From assembly GCA_030522415.1 (NCBI GenBank), contig CM060125.1:26482167-26546166 (forward strand): a stretch of DNA of 64,000 nucleotides. Reading direction: 5' to 3'. This stretch comes from Channallabes apus. Its lineage: Eukaryota > Chordata > Actinopteri > Siluriformes > Clariidae. This document shows, in pieces, positions 31,575-45,123 of the stretch. The notes under the pieces are model-generated. The model saw only the letters and a program-made list of their open reading frames with translations. It was not told where the DNA came from and ran no database searches. The position numbers and the translations under genes are program-made. Position 1 is the stretch's first letter. Every line of letters begins with the position of its first letter.

Positions 31575-33669
31575 GAGCATCACAAAGCTAAAAGCATGTG
31601 TTTGTTTTTATATGTAGTTGTGTGGAGTTAAATAAAATCACTGAGATGTGAAAGCAGGAAAGAAAATAAAAGCCTACTCAATTCCAACATAACTTGTGGA
31701 GAGGTGTCAGGCAATTTAGCAACATTTTACAGTAACATGCTAAAAAATACAGGTCAGTCCTGCGCGTAGTGTATACAGTACGCTAGGACCTCAGTTTTAA
31801 CTTCAGCACTAATGCTTGAGGCTAAGATAGAATACAAGAGCTCTCATTTCACCCTGGAGTCTGCGTATGAATGTGTCATGCCAAGGTACATTTGAATGCA
31901 TGTTATAAGTTTTAATGGTTATTTCTGCTAGTCCTTACTGACTTAAAACTAACTGGAGTTTCATTTTTCACTTCATTTTAGTTTCCATGATAATTTTGAG
32001 ACCCTGTGATTAAGACCTAGTTGTTATAGCATTTAGCACAGCTTTAAACACATTCTAGCATAGCATACTAACTACGAAAATGTCAGTTTCCTACTGAGTC
32101 TACATGCGTATTAGGAATTTAGGCCCATATGAGAAAATGTTGTGGGCGTATTTGAATATTCTCTGATCACATTCTGGCACAACCTCATGTGGTGAGGTTG
32201 ATTACAATTACGAGGCTCGTTTTTCGCCGAGGGGACAGACGAATAAAGGAGGAGGCGTGTAGAGAAGGTTAGGTCTAAGCAGGGTGTTAAGCATAGCTAC
32301 CAACTAGGGCTAAGGGGTTAACTGGGCCTTTGTGCGGATGATGAGTGGGAGTTAGCATAATGCTACAGAAAACCCAAGCCGAGCTGAATGGTGACTGCGG
32401 CGCAATTTGCAGGCAATGGTGCTCTTTGCTAAAGGCCCGGCACCATAGAGATAAGGGTCGATCTGTCCAGCTGCTCCGAACAATGTGACATTGATTACAC
32501 CTACGCCAGCTCAAAGGCCAGATTCCGATAGCCGTGCTCGCTACGTCTAGGAAACTGCGAGCGTGATTATACACCTCAGTCTGGCTCTCTTTTTTACTCA
32601 GCATCACTCACACTCTGCAGTGTTCACATCCCGAATCGTTCTCCTCCAGCAGTCTTGTGCTCTCATTTATTTTGCTGCTTTCTTTATTCTCGTCGCGCTT
32701 TCTCTCAGACTGGAAGAACTTAACTCTGATGACTCCAAATCATTACATGGTGAGAAACCGAGACGTGGGAAAGGGAAGAACGAAGAAAAAGAAATGCAGC
32801 AAACTGTCATTTCATTTCACAAGCTTAGCTAATGGTGCCAGACTTACACTAAATGCTATAATAAATGGAGGTTAAAATAAATAAAATTAGCATTCACTGA
32901 AAATAGGGTGCATGATCACAATGTGGATTGTGAAAAAAAACTATTTTCTCTTATTTTAAAATAGCCGCACATACAGGATGTACACTGTTTTGTGTAAAAA
33001 GCAGAGCAACCTACAGTATACATCATGCACTGAGCTCCTTTGGTGTCGTAATTTCCCACACAGCTGTGTAATTTCTACAGACATCCAACTAATCCAATCG
33101 GAATTACAAGCATCCTCTCGCACGACCAAGCGTGTCCGTAAATCTTTTATCCACACCCACCATACTTCTCCAATTTTCAAAAAGGCGGATAGTGTTTCCA
33201 AAATATATTTTAAAAGAAAAGAAAAAATGCAGTTTTGTTCATTAGCATCTTTGGTCATGTGGCTGTGAATGTAAAAGCCGTTTGTTTTACCGATGCAGAG
33301 AATGTTCCGATACTGATACCCTCTGGTAAATCCTTCCGACAAATTACTGAGGCCATACTGTACCATAAAGGTGGTACTGTGTGAATTTTCTTGTCTAAAG
33401 GCATGTGAGATGCAGCTGTGAGCAGTGAGTGAGTTCCCCTGCACTCTCATTCATCACACATCTCCATCTATCAGCTGTGAAATGAGCTGCTTAATAATTC
33501 AACACGTTATTGAATGAGCAGACGCCTGATGTCCTTCAGTCCAACATCCTGAAAGAAACAGAGGAGTGTGTATAAGCAAGCGTGTGTGCTGAACCTCAGA
33601 TATAGAGTTGAGAGGATGGAGAAATGTGTGTGTTAAGGATATTTTTGAGGATGAGAAGAAGGACGCAGG

Positions 33670-33670
33670 A

Positions 33671-33710
<40 letters not shown>
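33670..33710. repeat. (GAAA)n microsatellite
   Basis: About ten AAGA units. Confidence 0.95.
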
Positions 33711-35424
33711 CTTTCTGCAAAGGTGGTCTTTAACCAACATGTTTTCCACTTCCATTATCTTCAGTCTTAAACCTGTTTAAGACACAACAAGGGGGCGGGA
33801 CTAGGAATAATCCATCATCGCTATCATTCATTGCTGATTGATTACATACATTACCTTCAGTTATATACGTACACAGATAAACACTTAATGAATCAAATAA
33901 TGGATAAAGCAATGAACTGCTGAATGTGATGAATACAGTAAATATATAAACTCACTAAAATGGTTCCACCGTTACAGTATACGGTTCTACTGGGACCTTT
34001 CATTAATTATATCACAGGAATAATCCAAAGAACACTACAAGTTTCTAAGGTAATATACAGTATGATAAATGTTATACAGTACGTTGGTACCTCAGGCAGA
34101 AAATGGGGAGATTAAGTGACGTACGCAGTCATGCAAGGAGACGGAGCGACACCCAACATGGAGTGGAAAAGTGGAGTGTTGTCTAAAATTGGAAAAGGAG
34201 CTAGAAATTGGAGCTGAGGACATCACTACATTTCCAGCTCCCTTCCCACTCCATGGAGTGATGGAGAAACACTGAAAAATGTCCTCATCTGAGTCAGAAG
34301 TCAAACTGGGTTGCACATACAGTAAGAGGCATACGAACTTGGAAGAACCTGGTTTGGGCTGAGCTGCTGTACACTAACATCAGCCTCTGGTTTGTGCTGC
34401 TCTGGAGAGGCGCTGTCTAATTGTGGAACTTTATTACAGTGAATCATAGAAACTCCAAACAAAACGAGAACATGAGGACAACAAGGTCCATGGTTGTAAT
34501 CGGCAAAGGGACTAAATCCTTATTTCCACCAGGAGCAGCCTCGTTACACGCGGTCGCCGATGCTCATGGTTCCACCAGGTGCACCGCAGTACCTTTCAGG
34601 AGCGTCCCAGGAGCAGATCTTCGTTCTGCTCCAATAAAAAAAAAAATGAACATCTAGCCTACTGTTGATTGGAAACTGCTTCTGTTACTTTCCTGATCAA
34701 AGAAAATAAAGCACGTCCACCATGTATGAATATGTTGTTATCAATTAAACCAGAGCCACAAAATCTCTCTGATCTTCTTGTTTCTTGAACTTAACTGTAG
34801 GATGGAACAAGAAAAACCTCGTGGATCGGAGACTGTTGGAAATCCAGAGTAAAGACTACAAGCATTAACGAGGAACACGAGACAGCGGTCTGCACAACAG
34901 GCAATCAACTGAAGCGTGCCAAAGAGATGGGGCGGAGGGGGGGGGGGGGGGCAGGGGGGCTCAACTGAAATCCTTGGACTCTAAATGGGGTAAAGTCAAA
35001 GCCGGTGGACGTGATTAGGGACATGTGAGAAGGCGCAGCTAATGAAAAGAACGCTTCGTTAAAGTGTAAACGCCAAAAAAATGTATGTTGTTTGTGTTTT
35101 GGAGCCGTGAGTTTTTCCCCGGAGACCTGGACACGGCATCGTTCTGCTATTAGTGATAATGAAATGAGGTATTTGGTTGTCTGGAAGACTTTTCATCCAG
35201 AATTCTGATAGAAAGAAAGAAAGAGCTGGTCACCCGAACGTCTAAGCAGTTAAAGGATAAGTATTAGTACAAAACTTCTCTGATGTTGGAGTTAATTCAC
35301 TTGTACCATCAACATGAGTTCTGTGCTCAGGTTACAATGTTTCTTTTCGTATCCTGAATTTCACTTTCCTATCCTCCCTTTGTCTTTCCATCACTGTGTG
35401 CTTTTAGATCAGGATAATTTTTTG

Positions 35425-35551
<127 letters not shown>

Positions 35552-35811
35552 AATGAAATGAAGCATCCCAGCCCTCCACTTTTCTCAGCCACAAAATGCA
35601 GGGCCAAAGCTGTGTATATGTTCATCATTCTCTTTACTGTCAGTGAATAACGGCTGATGATGACAACAGGACACAAACACACACACAAACACACACACAC
35701 ACACCGTCTAGATGATGGCAGGTTGAAGAAGTGGTGAATGGTCTTGGGAGTCACTGAGCCACACCAAATGATCTCAAGCCATTGACCTTACACACAAGAG
35801 ACAAGGACTAC

Positions 35812-35814
<3 letters not shown>

Positions 35815-35849
<35 letters not shown>
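35815..35849. repeat. (TG)n microsatellite
   Basis: About 16 TG units. Confidence 0.94.
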
Positions 35850-35853
<4 letters not shown>

Positions 35854-36454
35854 TTGCGTGTGTGTGGAGGTGATGTTATTACAATAACAATAAACTCTTG
35901 CTATAGGTTTTGTTTCAGAAAAGAAAAAAACAAGCATTTGCATAAGTGCATATTAAAGTTCACAAGACAATGATGATTTTGCAATTTTGTTATTCCCTGA
36001 GCTTCACACATAATCGACACTACGCCCGATGTTCCCCCTGCCTGCAGAAGTAATTATAAACCCCTAATGATAAACCCATTAATATTCAAATGTGTTTAGA
36101 GCTATTTGACAGCCATAATGTAAATCTAAGCATGTGGCAACAAATAAAAAAAAAATAAAAAAAGAAAAGTTTTACTAACAGAAAGAGAGGGCTAAGCAAA
36201 AAAAAAAAAAAAAAAAAGGAAGGAGAATAAAAAAAGAGAAGGAGAAAGAAGAGAGCATGAGACCCTTAGAGAAAAAGAAGGACATGACCGTCTATCCTGT
36301 AAGAAAACACAAGGACACGGGGCAGTGCTACAGTGACTGTTCACTCCATTCTGCACTCTTTCACTCATTCATCCTCGTTTTCACGCTCCCTAATTCATCC
36401 TGCTTTTACTGTCCCAGGGGACAAGAGCCAGGGTCAGAACCAATGACACACAGT

Positions 36455-36457
<3 letters not shown>

Positions 36458-36491
<34 letters not shown>
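36458..36491. repeat. (GA)n microsatellite
   Basis: About 17 GA units. Confidence 0.94.
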
Positions 36492-36494
<3 letters not shown>

Positions 36495-37345
36495 CTACAA
36501 AACACAAAGAGCTTGAACTTTTTTTAATTTAAAAACAAAGCTGCAAGTAAAGACAAATCTGTTCAGAGAGAAAGAGAGAAGAAAGAAGGGTTAATGCAAT
36601 TTAGACCTAAAATTATGGCAACAAGGGAGTTAAAATTCAGACCCAGAAGAACAGAAGAGAAATAGATCAACCTCCTGAGACCTGAATGTCCTTACAGGAA
36701 AAGATGAAACGTTCTCCCAGTTACGATCTCTATATCCTTGTCCGATCCTCATGTAAGGTCTGTTAGGGATATTTATTTCGCTAAACCTTTTACTGTTTGA
36801 AGACATCTATGAAGTTTATAGTTATTGGGTGCTAATAAAGAGAAACAATGAGGAGAAAAGGCAACGTACACAACAGGATGGGATAGAAGAGAACAGAATA
36901 ACGTAGAAAAGAACGGTCTATAATGGAGCAGAGTCGGCTAATGATTTTGTATTAGTTGGCGTAAATTATAAAAACTGAACTGTAATTATACAGAATAAAA
37001 TACCTTGGAATAAATATATCAATAAAATGTTCATAGAAATAATGTGATCTAATAAAAAGGAATGGGTCAGAAGATTAATAAATTGGGAGAGAGAAAAAAT
37101 GAGAAAGAAAGGGAGAAGGGCCAAAAATGAAGAAATGTCTAGAATAAAGTAAAATAGAGAACAACATCAAAGTGTGAGGAATGTACTGTAGTAGAATGAA
37201 AAGTTTTTTTTTTCTCTTTTTGTAGAGAAATACAGTTTAAACAAATGGGATTGAAGGTCAATTGAATGCAGAATTTATTTTATTTTACTTACATTTCATT
37301 TCTTTAAAAAGTTAAGAAATCAAACAGTAACCAGTGTAGAATAGA

Positions 37346-38395
37346 CAGAGGTGGAAAGAGTAATAAAATGTTGTACTCAAGTACAAGTACTGTTACTTCA
37401 GTGAAATTTTACTTAAGTACAAGTAAAGTTACCCTTATAAAAATCTACTCAAGTAAAAGTAAAAAGTAGCTCATTAAAAAATTTACCCAGAGTAAAAGTT
37501 ACCGAGTTACTTTTTTATTTTTTTAACAGCGGGGGGGGGGGGGGTAGTTCAAGTTCTAGCGTAGTTCAAAAGAGATGAGCAGATATAAATCTCAAACTAG
37601 CTGTTTTTAACTGAAGGAACACCTTTGCATAATAAAGCTGTTGTCTTTCTTGTGCTTGAAAATCAAAGTGGTCTCTTACTGTAGGAGGCGGAGGATCAGA
37701 TTCAGGGTGGACCCAGGCCAAAATAATAAACAAAATGGTATTTATATTTAGTAGCTAGATTACCTGCAACCCCCCCCTCCACCCCCCCAAAAAAAAAAAC
37801 CCCACACAAACAAAAATACAGGTACCTTCCCGAACTCCCTAAACCAAAAACACTGAAATTATCTACAAATATATAAAAAGACCAACCAAACCAAAGGGAC
37901 AAAGCAATAATCAAAGTCAATTGGAGGCAAAAAGTTAAAACCAGAATACACAACCAAATATCAAACGCCAAAATCACAACCTCTTTCCTCTTTCCCGCGT
38001 CTCTCTCCGGTTTATAGATGGTCGCGCTAGTCGATGACGTCACTCTCAGGGTGGAAGCGACCATGTGGAAGATCAGGTAGCTGCCGATGTGGACAGTCAG
38101 AAAACCTGGAGTGGAGTCTGGAGCGGCGCGCGACCAGGACATGATACAGTGATACGCAACGGAGCATTTATACAAAGCATAATATTTTTATTATTTTAGG
38201 ATTTTCATTCATTTATTTTTTACTCAGTAGCGAATATGATTTAAAATGTAGCGAATTACAATACTTCAAACAAAACGTACTTAAGTAAAAGTAAATTTGC
38301 AGATTTTTAAAACTACTTTTAAAAGTAGAAATACACAAGAAAGCTACTCAATTACAGTAACGCCAGTAAATGTAATTCGTTACTTTCCACCTCTG
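37346..38395. mobile_element. hAT non-autonomous element (1.05 kb)
   Basis: The ends read CAGAGGTGGAAAG (left) and CTTTCCACCTCTG (right), perfect 13-bp inverted repeats. 'Tacttaagtaaaagta'-type subterminal repeats follow at both sides, typical of teleost hAT MITEs. AGAATAGA flanks both ends (37338-37345 and 38396-38403), but the neighbourhood is (GAATA)n, so that duplication is weaker than usual. The interior (37670-38180) is unrelated to the ends and holds no recognised gene. Confidence 0.82.
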
Positions 38396-39118
38396 AGAAT
38401 AGAATAGAATAGAATAGAATAGAATGGAATATATAGAGGATGTTAGAATAGAATAACATTGGGATGTCTAGAATGAACAGAATATCTCCAGTCATCTAGA
38501 CAATCTGGCCCTCATCATCACAGTAGCTCCACTTACAATAATATTGTTACAATGGCACCGGGAAGTGGATGGGATAAATTAGGCAGCAAGTGAAAATTTA
38601 TTTCCTGACGTCGATGTGTTGTAAGCAGAAAAAAATGAGTGATTTTGACAATGGTTAAATTGGGATGTCTAAAATAGAATAGAATAATAACAAGCATAGA
38701 ATAGAATAGAATATATAGAGGATGTTATAATAGAATAGAATATAATATGATAAAATAGAATAGAATTTATTCTATAGTAGAATAGAATAATATAGAATAG
38801 ACTAGAGGAGAATAGAATATAGGAGAATAGGATAGAATAGAATAGAAGAGAATAGAATGAAACGGGGGACAGAATATATACAGTGATCAGCCGTAAAAAA
38901 AAAAAAATTATTTTTGTAGAGAAATAAATGTTATTTCAGGTCAATTAACTGCAGAATTAATTTCATTTTACTAACATTTCATTACCTAAAAAAGTTAAAA
39001 AATCAAACAGTAACCAGCATAGAATAGAATAGAATAGAATAGAGAATAATAGATTAGAACAGAATATATGGAGGATGTTATAATAGAATAGAATAGAATG
39101 AAACAGGGAAACAGAATA
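38396..39118. repeat. Imperfect (GAATA)n array with duplicated inserts
   Basis: Pentamer GAATA runs (38396-38426, 38697-38870, 39016-39100) alternate with non-tandem pieces. The piece 38910-39030 is a diverged copy of 37210-37345. The piece 38495-38637 matches 39402-39545. The layout implies local duplication within a pentamer satellite. Confidence 0.75.
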
Positions 39119-39545
39119 AATAGAGTGATCAGCCATAACATTATGACCATCTGCCTAATATTGAGTGTCTTTTGTCTCCAGAACACTGACTCCTTTCTGT
39201 CAGAACCAGCATCAACCTTTTCATTAGTTTGAGCTACAGTAGCTCTTCTTCTGGATCAGACTACACGAGCCAACCTTCGCTCCGTTCGTGCATCAGTGAG
39301 TCTTGGCCGTCCGCCGGTTCACCAGTTTTCCTTCTGTGGACCTCTTTTGGTATGTTTTGACCATTGCAGACTGAGATTTGGAGCTGATCTGCTCCAGTCG
39401 TATAGACATCACAATCTGGCCCTCATCATCACAGTAGCTCCACTTACAATAATATTGTTACAATGGCACTGGGAGGTGGATGGGATAAATTAGGCAGCAA
39501 GTGAAAATGTATTTCCTGAAGTCGATGTGTTGTAAGCAGAAAAAA
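39119..39545 (-). pseudogene. Rearranged Tc1-like relic
   Basis: The left part ('tgatcagccataacattatg' and then 'accatctgcctaatatt') and the middle (39190-39420) follow a common fish Tc1-like element, with transposase on the minus strand. That strand carries remnants of the helix-turn-helix region near 39300-39420. The last about 80 bp match the same element in inverted orientation. No open frame survives. Confidence 0.6.
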
Positions 39546-39576
39546 TGGCAAAGTGTAAAGATACAGTACGAGTGAT

Positions 39577-39760
39577 TCAGAGGTGGAAAGCAATGAATTA
39601 CATTTATTGGCATTACTGTAATTGAGTAGATTTTTTGTGTACTTCTACTTTTTAAAGTCGTTTTTAAAATGTGTAATTTTAGTTTTACTTAAGTATGTTT
39701 TGTTCAAAGTATTGTACTTCACTACATTTGAAATCATATTCACTACTGAGTAAAAAATAA
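39577..39760. mobile_element. One end of a hAT MITE, same family as 37346-38395
   Basis: CAGAGGTGGAAAG is followed by an inverted version of the right subterminal region of 37346-38395 ('aattacatttattggcatta', 'cactacatttgaaatcatat'). The other end was not found. Confidence 0.6.
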
Positions 39761-41277
39761 ATGCATGAAATTAAAAAAACAAAACACTGCACTGATTGAT
39801 TTATGTAGAACAAACGTGTTAAATTCACAAGAACGATGAAGTCGGACGAAACAGATGCCAGTGATGCAGACACAGCTGAAAGTGAAACACCCACAAATTC
39901 TTATGAAGCAAAACCCTGGTCATGTTTAAGCCACCACTTTGATTTCAAGCACAGCAAAGGGAACAGATTTATTATGTAAGGGTGTTCCCTCTTCTTAATG
40001 ATCACTTAACTATAAGTGATAAAGCTGTAGTCAAGGATGCACAGAAGTAAACAGTTCAACAGCAAAATAAGATCATTGCTTAAAAGAAATGTCGAGTTAT
40101 ATTAGAGTGAATTTTACTGAGCACGAGAGGGGGCTGAGATCTGATTATCTCACACGATCTCGTGGTTGTAATGTAGAAATATGTAGATTAATTCATGTAA
40201 GATAATTGATGCAGAACGACCATGTGACTGTTAAAATCTGCACTTTTTTTTTTTGTTTTTTTTACCACTGTGAAGCAGAAAAAAATCTAATCAATAAATA
40301 AACAAATACAAGTTTTCTGAAGTGCTGAGCGGTGCCAAGTGTTTCTTTATCACCTCCGGAACGCACTCGCTGCTCCCGTAGCTAATGGACACAACCGAGA
40401 TGGAGGGTTTGTGCTGATGTTAAACGCTTTAGTGAGAGAATATAAGGAGCTTGACAGTGCTGCGGCTCATTCTGAGATATTTCAGTGGCAATATTTATTT
40501 ATTTATTTATTTATTTATTTGAACAGTTATGTTTCTAGAGAGAAAAACCTTAATGATTTTGGACTGTCACCGGTTGTTGATGTTGTGGCCGTGATATTTT
40601 TACATTTACACTCGTACACTATTACTAATATGTTATCAGTAAGTTTCTGGACTAACTGCGAACACCGGGAATTTACAATAGGATCATTTACAAACTATAG
40701 AGCTAATAATTACATGTTTATGCTTATTACACAATGCATAATAACAGAAACTGTAAGATCTTTGACTTGCTGATAGTCTACAGTATCTGCGCTTTTTGCT
40801 GTCAGTGTTTTTTTGTACGATGAGAAACTCTTCTATAACTATAAGAGTTTATACGTCTATAAAAGGAATGCAACATCTCGTAAAAGAAATAATGCACCAC
40901 TCAATGATTCTATTTTCTGAACACAGACAACAAGCCTCGTGAGGGAACAAGTCGAACAAGTGAACAGTCGAACCCGGAGATGGGACACTATGAATAACCC
41001 GAAACATTTTCCTTTCAGCAGCGTTTCGATTCAGCGCAATTTGAGTAACATTATACACTTGTCACCACAGAAGAACAAAAGTGTTTCCTTTATTTGTCAC
41101 TTTCTTTTCTTCCTCCTCTTCATCACTCCGGCTCATTCCTCTGTGTTCTCTCCTTCATCTCCGTAATAAGGTGAAATGTATTTTTAAATGCAAATGAAGG
41201 CAGGTTGATTATCATATAAAGGGGTGTCGCCTGGGGGGCCTGCAACACTCTGACTGCATTTACTTATTTGATTCCAT

Positions 41278-41280
<3 letters not shown>

Positions 41281-41326
<46 letters not shown>
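41281..41326. repeat. (GT)n microsatellite
   Basis: About 22 GT units. Confidence 0.95.
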
Positions 41327-41449
41327 ATAGAAGCCTTGTTTTATCCTAAAAGTCAATCGGTGTGCTCGCAAAATGGTTTGTGAGATATGTAGGATACAGC
41401 TTCATGTATGATGTCACTTCCTGAATAGATCACTGTCGTACAAGCGACC

Positions 41450-41530
41450 TTTAATTCAATTCAATTTTATTTGTATAGCGCTTTTAACAGTCGACATTGT
41501 CTCAAAGCAGCAGTCTTAATCTTTAATCTT
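41450..41530. repeat. Fragment of a common teleost dispersed repeat
   Basis: 'Attcaattttatttgtatag' followed by 'cgcttttaacagt' and 'attgtctcaaagcag' is a motif I recognise as very widespread in fish genomes. The element class is uncertain. Confidence 0.55.
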
Positions 41531-42483
41531 TTCTATTGATTTAACACATGACGAATATCCTCCTTGCATCCTTCCATTTTATTTGTATGTAATATGTATT
41601 GTATTTGTGCAGTAGGCTGTGTTATGTTACAGTATATTATTAATCTGGTTTATAATAAATCTAATTTGTGTGCATACTGTATGCCAGAGCATGATAGCAT
41701 TTTAATTGTATTATATAATACAGTTAATAAATTAAATAAAAATCTCCCTAAAATCTGAGTCTAGCTTTGATCTAAGCTTTAGTTTTAAATGTTTAAGTTA
41801 ATATAATTTGTCACTCATTACGTCTAGGTGAAGAGAGAAAAGCTGGAAGACTGCTTAGTCCCTTTAATGACTAAAGAGAGACATGTGTAAATCTACTGAA
41901 GTGAAAATAATCTATATATTTTTCCTCATAAACCAGAAAGAAACAACTGTTGTTTATAATAAAAACCCACAACATGACATTTAGTTTTACCAGCCATTAT
42001 ATACTGTATACTGTACAGAGCTCAGTTACATTAGACATCTAGGAGAATAAGCAATAGGAACTCTTAGGAAGTCTTATTTTTGTGGTAAACTGCTTTTTGA
42101 TGCAGTTCATCTACTGCACTCTATTGTCCATAGCACAGAACCAACCTGTGGAACTTTAACACCTGGCTTGATATGACGGGTCCAGACACCACAGGTAACT
42201 GAGTATATTTATTTCTTTACTGTACTTAAGTACATATTTCACTTATCAGTACTTTACTTGAGTAGTTTTATTATGGGATACTTCTTACTTTTACTCTGCT
42301 TAAAAGTATCTGTACTTTTACTTGACTAAATTGCATTATAACCTTATTGGTGGATAGTATTTGAAGCCACCTGCTGACTGAATTAATGCGTAATTGTGTG
42401 ACATATCAGGTGTTTAAAATCAGAATGGAGCTGGTTGCAGACAGATGGCAAAACCAGCATGTTCACAATCAGTAAGCAGAAAG

Positions 42484-42494
42484 ATATATATATA

Positions 42495-42554
<60 letters not shown>
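42484..42554. repeat. (TA)n microsatellite, insertion target
   Basis: This TA run continues on the other side of the Tc1 derivative (43419-43478), which inserted into it. Confidence 0.95.
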
Positions 42555-42556
<2 letters not shown>

Positions 42557-43418
42557 AACCGGATTCCAAAAAAGTTGGGACACTAAACAAATTGTGAATA
42601 AAAACTGAATGCAATGATGTGGAGATGGCAAATGTCAATATTTTATTCAGAATAGAACATAGATGACGGATCAAACGTTTAATCCGAGAAAATTTATAAT
42701 TTTAAAGGAAAAATATGTTGATTCCAAATTTCTCGGTGTCAACAAATCCCAAAAAAGTTGGGACAAGTAGCAATAAGAGGCTGGAAAAAGTAAATTTGAG
42801 CATAACGAAGGGCTGGAAGACCAATTAACAGTAATTAGGTTAATTGGCAACATGATTGGGTATAAAAAGAGCTTCTCAGAGTGGCAGTGTCTCTCAGAAG
42901 CCAAGATGGGTAGAGGATCATCAATTCCCACAATGTTGCGCAGAAAGATAGTGGAGCAATATCAGAAAGGTGTTACCCAGCGAAAAATTGCAAAGACTTT
43001 GAGACTACAGAGAACATTTGGCGCATCATATAGAGGAAGGTGCGACAAAGAAGGCCCAAGACGATTGAACAGTTAGAGGCCTGTATTAGACAAGAATGGG
43101 AGAGCATTCCTATTTCTAAACTTGAGAAACTGGTCTGCTCGGTCCCCAGACGTCTGTTGAGTGTTGTAAGAAGAAGGGGAGATGCCACACAGTGGTGAAA
43201 ATGGCCTTGTCCCAACTTTTTGGGGATTTGTTGACACCATGACATTTTGATTCACCATATTTTTCCCTTAAAATTATACATTTTCTCAGTTTAAACTTTT
43301 GTTCCGTGATTTATGTTCTATTCTGAATAAAATATTGACATTTGCCATCTCCACATCATTGCATTCAGTTTTGATTCACAATTTGTTTAGTGTCCCAACT
43401 TTTTTGGAATCCGGTTTG
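42555..43418 (+). mobile_element. Tc1-like deletion derivative (864 bp)
   Basis: It has the same termini and long inverted repeats as the element at 15730-19441, flanked by TA within a (TA)n run. The interior is deleted between the codons after KIAKTL (about 43000) and the ENIWR region (about 43010), removing both catalytic Asp residues. It shares the TAG after IWRII with the longer copy and has no hAT insertion. It is non-autonomous. Confidence 0.92.
42906..43190 (+). pseudogene. Tc1 transposase remnant of the deletion derivative
   Basis: The first about 33 codons (MGRGSSIP…QRKIAKTL) join out of frame to the C-terminal part, including the region that ends TGGTGA at about 43198. The DDE core is absent. 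Confidence 0.8.
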
Positions 43419-43430
43419 TATATATATACA

Positions 43431-43476
<46 letters not shown>

Positions 43477-43522
<46 letters not shown>
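43477..43522. repeat. (GA)n microsatellite
   Basis: About 22 GA units abutting the (TA)n run. Confidence 0.95.
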
Positions 43523-43527
<5 letters not shown>

Positions 43528-43690
43528 TTTTACTATGAGAAAGGCTACTGTGTGCTAATACAAGCCTTGTACCTTTGATACTTATGAAAATGTTTTGTGA
43601 AAAAGAAAATACTTTTGCTTGAGTACTATTTGCCCTGGGGAATCCTTACTTTTATTCAAGTACCTGCTTTATGTACTTTGCCCACCACTG

Positions 43691-45120
43691 GCTGGGGAAA
43701 TATAGTAACTGTAATTGATTTTAAGAGTTTCAGACAGTGAATAATGCTACAGTAGCTTTTTAAAGAGTTTCTACTTTGAACCATTTCTTTATCCCTAAAA
43801 CTTTTTTTGTTCTGTTTGGGTCTCTAGAAAAACCATCATTTAAAGTGTTTGATGGAACCCTTAACATGAAAATGTATGATGGTTGAGAATATTTATAAAG
43901 CATTACTACCTGCAACTAAAAGTAAGAATCCTGGGTTACATTCCCTAAATTTCCTTTTCATGCTCATTCAGTTACAAGAAAAATGCTGATTTATTTTTTG
44001 AAAGGAACAAAATGCAAAAAGGAACTGAAACAAAGTGTAGATTAACCAAGATCATGCACAAAAGCTCTCCCATGCATTTGCTTTCTTACTATGCTTACAA
44101 GGAGACACTTCTGATGATAAAGTTAAAAACTACACAGATAAAATTATTTTTTTTATTCAATATTTACATGAGATATCGTTGTTTGCAATGGACGAGGTGG
44201 TGTGTGTAAAACATGGCGCATACTTGATGTTGAAAAAACAATTGCTTATCTTCAACACCAAGTCTCAGTGAATTGTGGAGGAGTTATTGGACATCTGAGT
44301 CAAAAGGATCTGCTTTGGAAGTCAGGACGATGGCAGGTTATTAGCTGTAACCTCAGACATTTGAATAAGTCACAGGATGTGATATATCTCGGATCAGCTT
44401 AGTATTATGGAGTGTGGTGGGATTTGTGAAACCTGGTGACTTTATACATGGCATGATGCCACATACTGTAGTTAGAGTTGGCGATGAGACGGCATTAAAT
44501 GATGTGATGTTAAAGGATGTGATGACGTTTCTATACATTCGAGTCTCCATAGTTTTCATCACAGGTTCTCAGCTCTAGTCCTGGTCCTGCTCTCACTCAC
44601 CCAAGTCAAATCTGGTGATTTATTGTTCTTTGTATGAAAGGGTTGCAATCAGCTGCACGTGAGGTAGCACATGAGTGAAAACCCATTACCTTGCAAAAAA
44701 AATCTATACGATCTTGTGAAGGTCAAAAAACTTGCAACATGCTACTAAACAGGTGCACCGTAAACAAGCAATCAATTACTGCACTGATTAAAAGTTTGCA
44801 CAGGGTTCATGCTGCACCACAAGTGTTTTTTGGATTAAAAAAAAAGAAGAAGAAAGAAAGAAAGATGCCAACAGGAGCTCAGCATGTGGGAACTTCTTCC
44901 AGACTGCTGGAAATACAGCTGGGCTCCTCATGAAGCTCCTGACAAATAAATGCCTAAGCTGTTGCCACGGCTGCTATAAAAAGAACAAAAGCTTTTGAAT
45001 TTGTATTTAAGATATGTTCATAAAGTAAACATTACATATATATCCATCTAGTGTTGTATAAAGAAATAAACAGCATGATCGAGTAAAGAACCACATTTGG
45101 TAACTTTCGTGACTGTCCAA
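43691..45120. other. cdh23 intron, nothing recognised
   Basis: Unique-looking AT-rich sequence without exon, RNA or transposon signals. Confidence 0.5.
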
Positions 45121-45123
45121 ACT

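Larger units (their letters stand above)
39761..42184. other. cdh23 intron, no gene seen
   Basis: It contains (TTTA)n near 40495-40519, (GT)n at 41281-41326 and the repeat fragment at 41450-41530. No exon was recognised. Confidence 0.5.
42186..43690. mobile_element. hAT MITE relic interrupted by a Tc1 derivative
   Basis: Subterminal 'tacttttacttga'-type repeats occur at 42210-42330. The right end 'gtactttgcccaccactg' stops at 43690. The Tc1 derivative at 42555-43418 and (TA)n/(GA)n runs lie between. Family resemblance to 47658-47860 is clear ('ccctggggaatcc', 'caaggcttgta'). The left terminus was not fixed. Confidence 0.55.

Noticed and set aside
32956..33450. 164-codon minus-strand frame as a possible exon
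   Set aside because: No similarity to cadherin or any family I know, and no convincing splice or start context.
37702..38175. 157-codon minus-strand frame inside a hAT element
   Set aside because: No recognised domain; composition follows the AT-rich, poly-C/A template and it lies inside a non-autonomous transposon.
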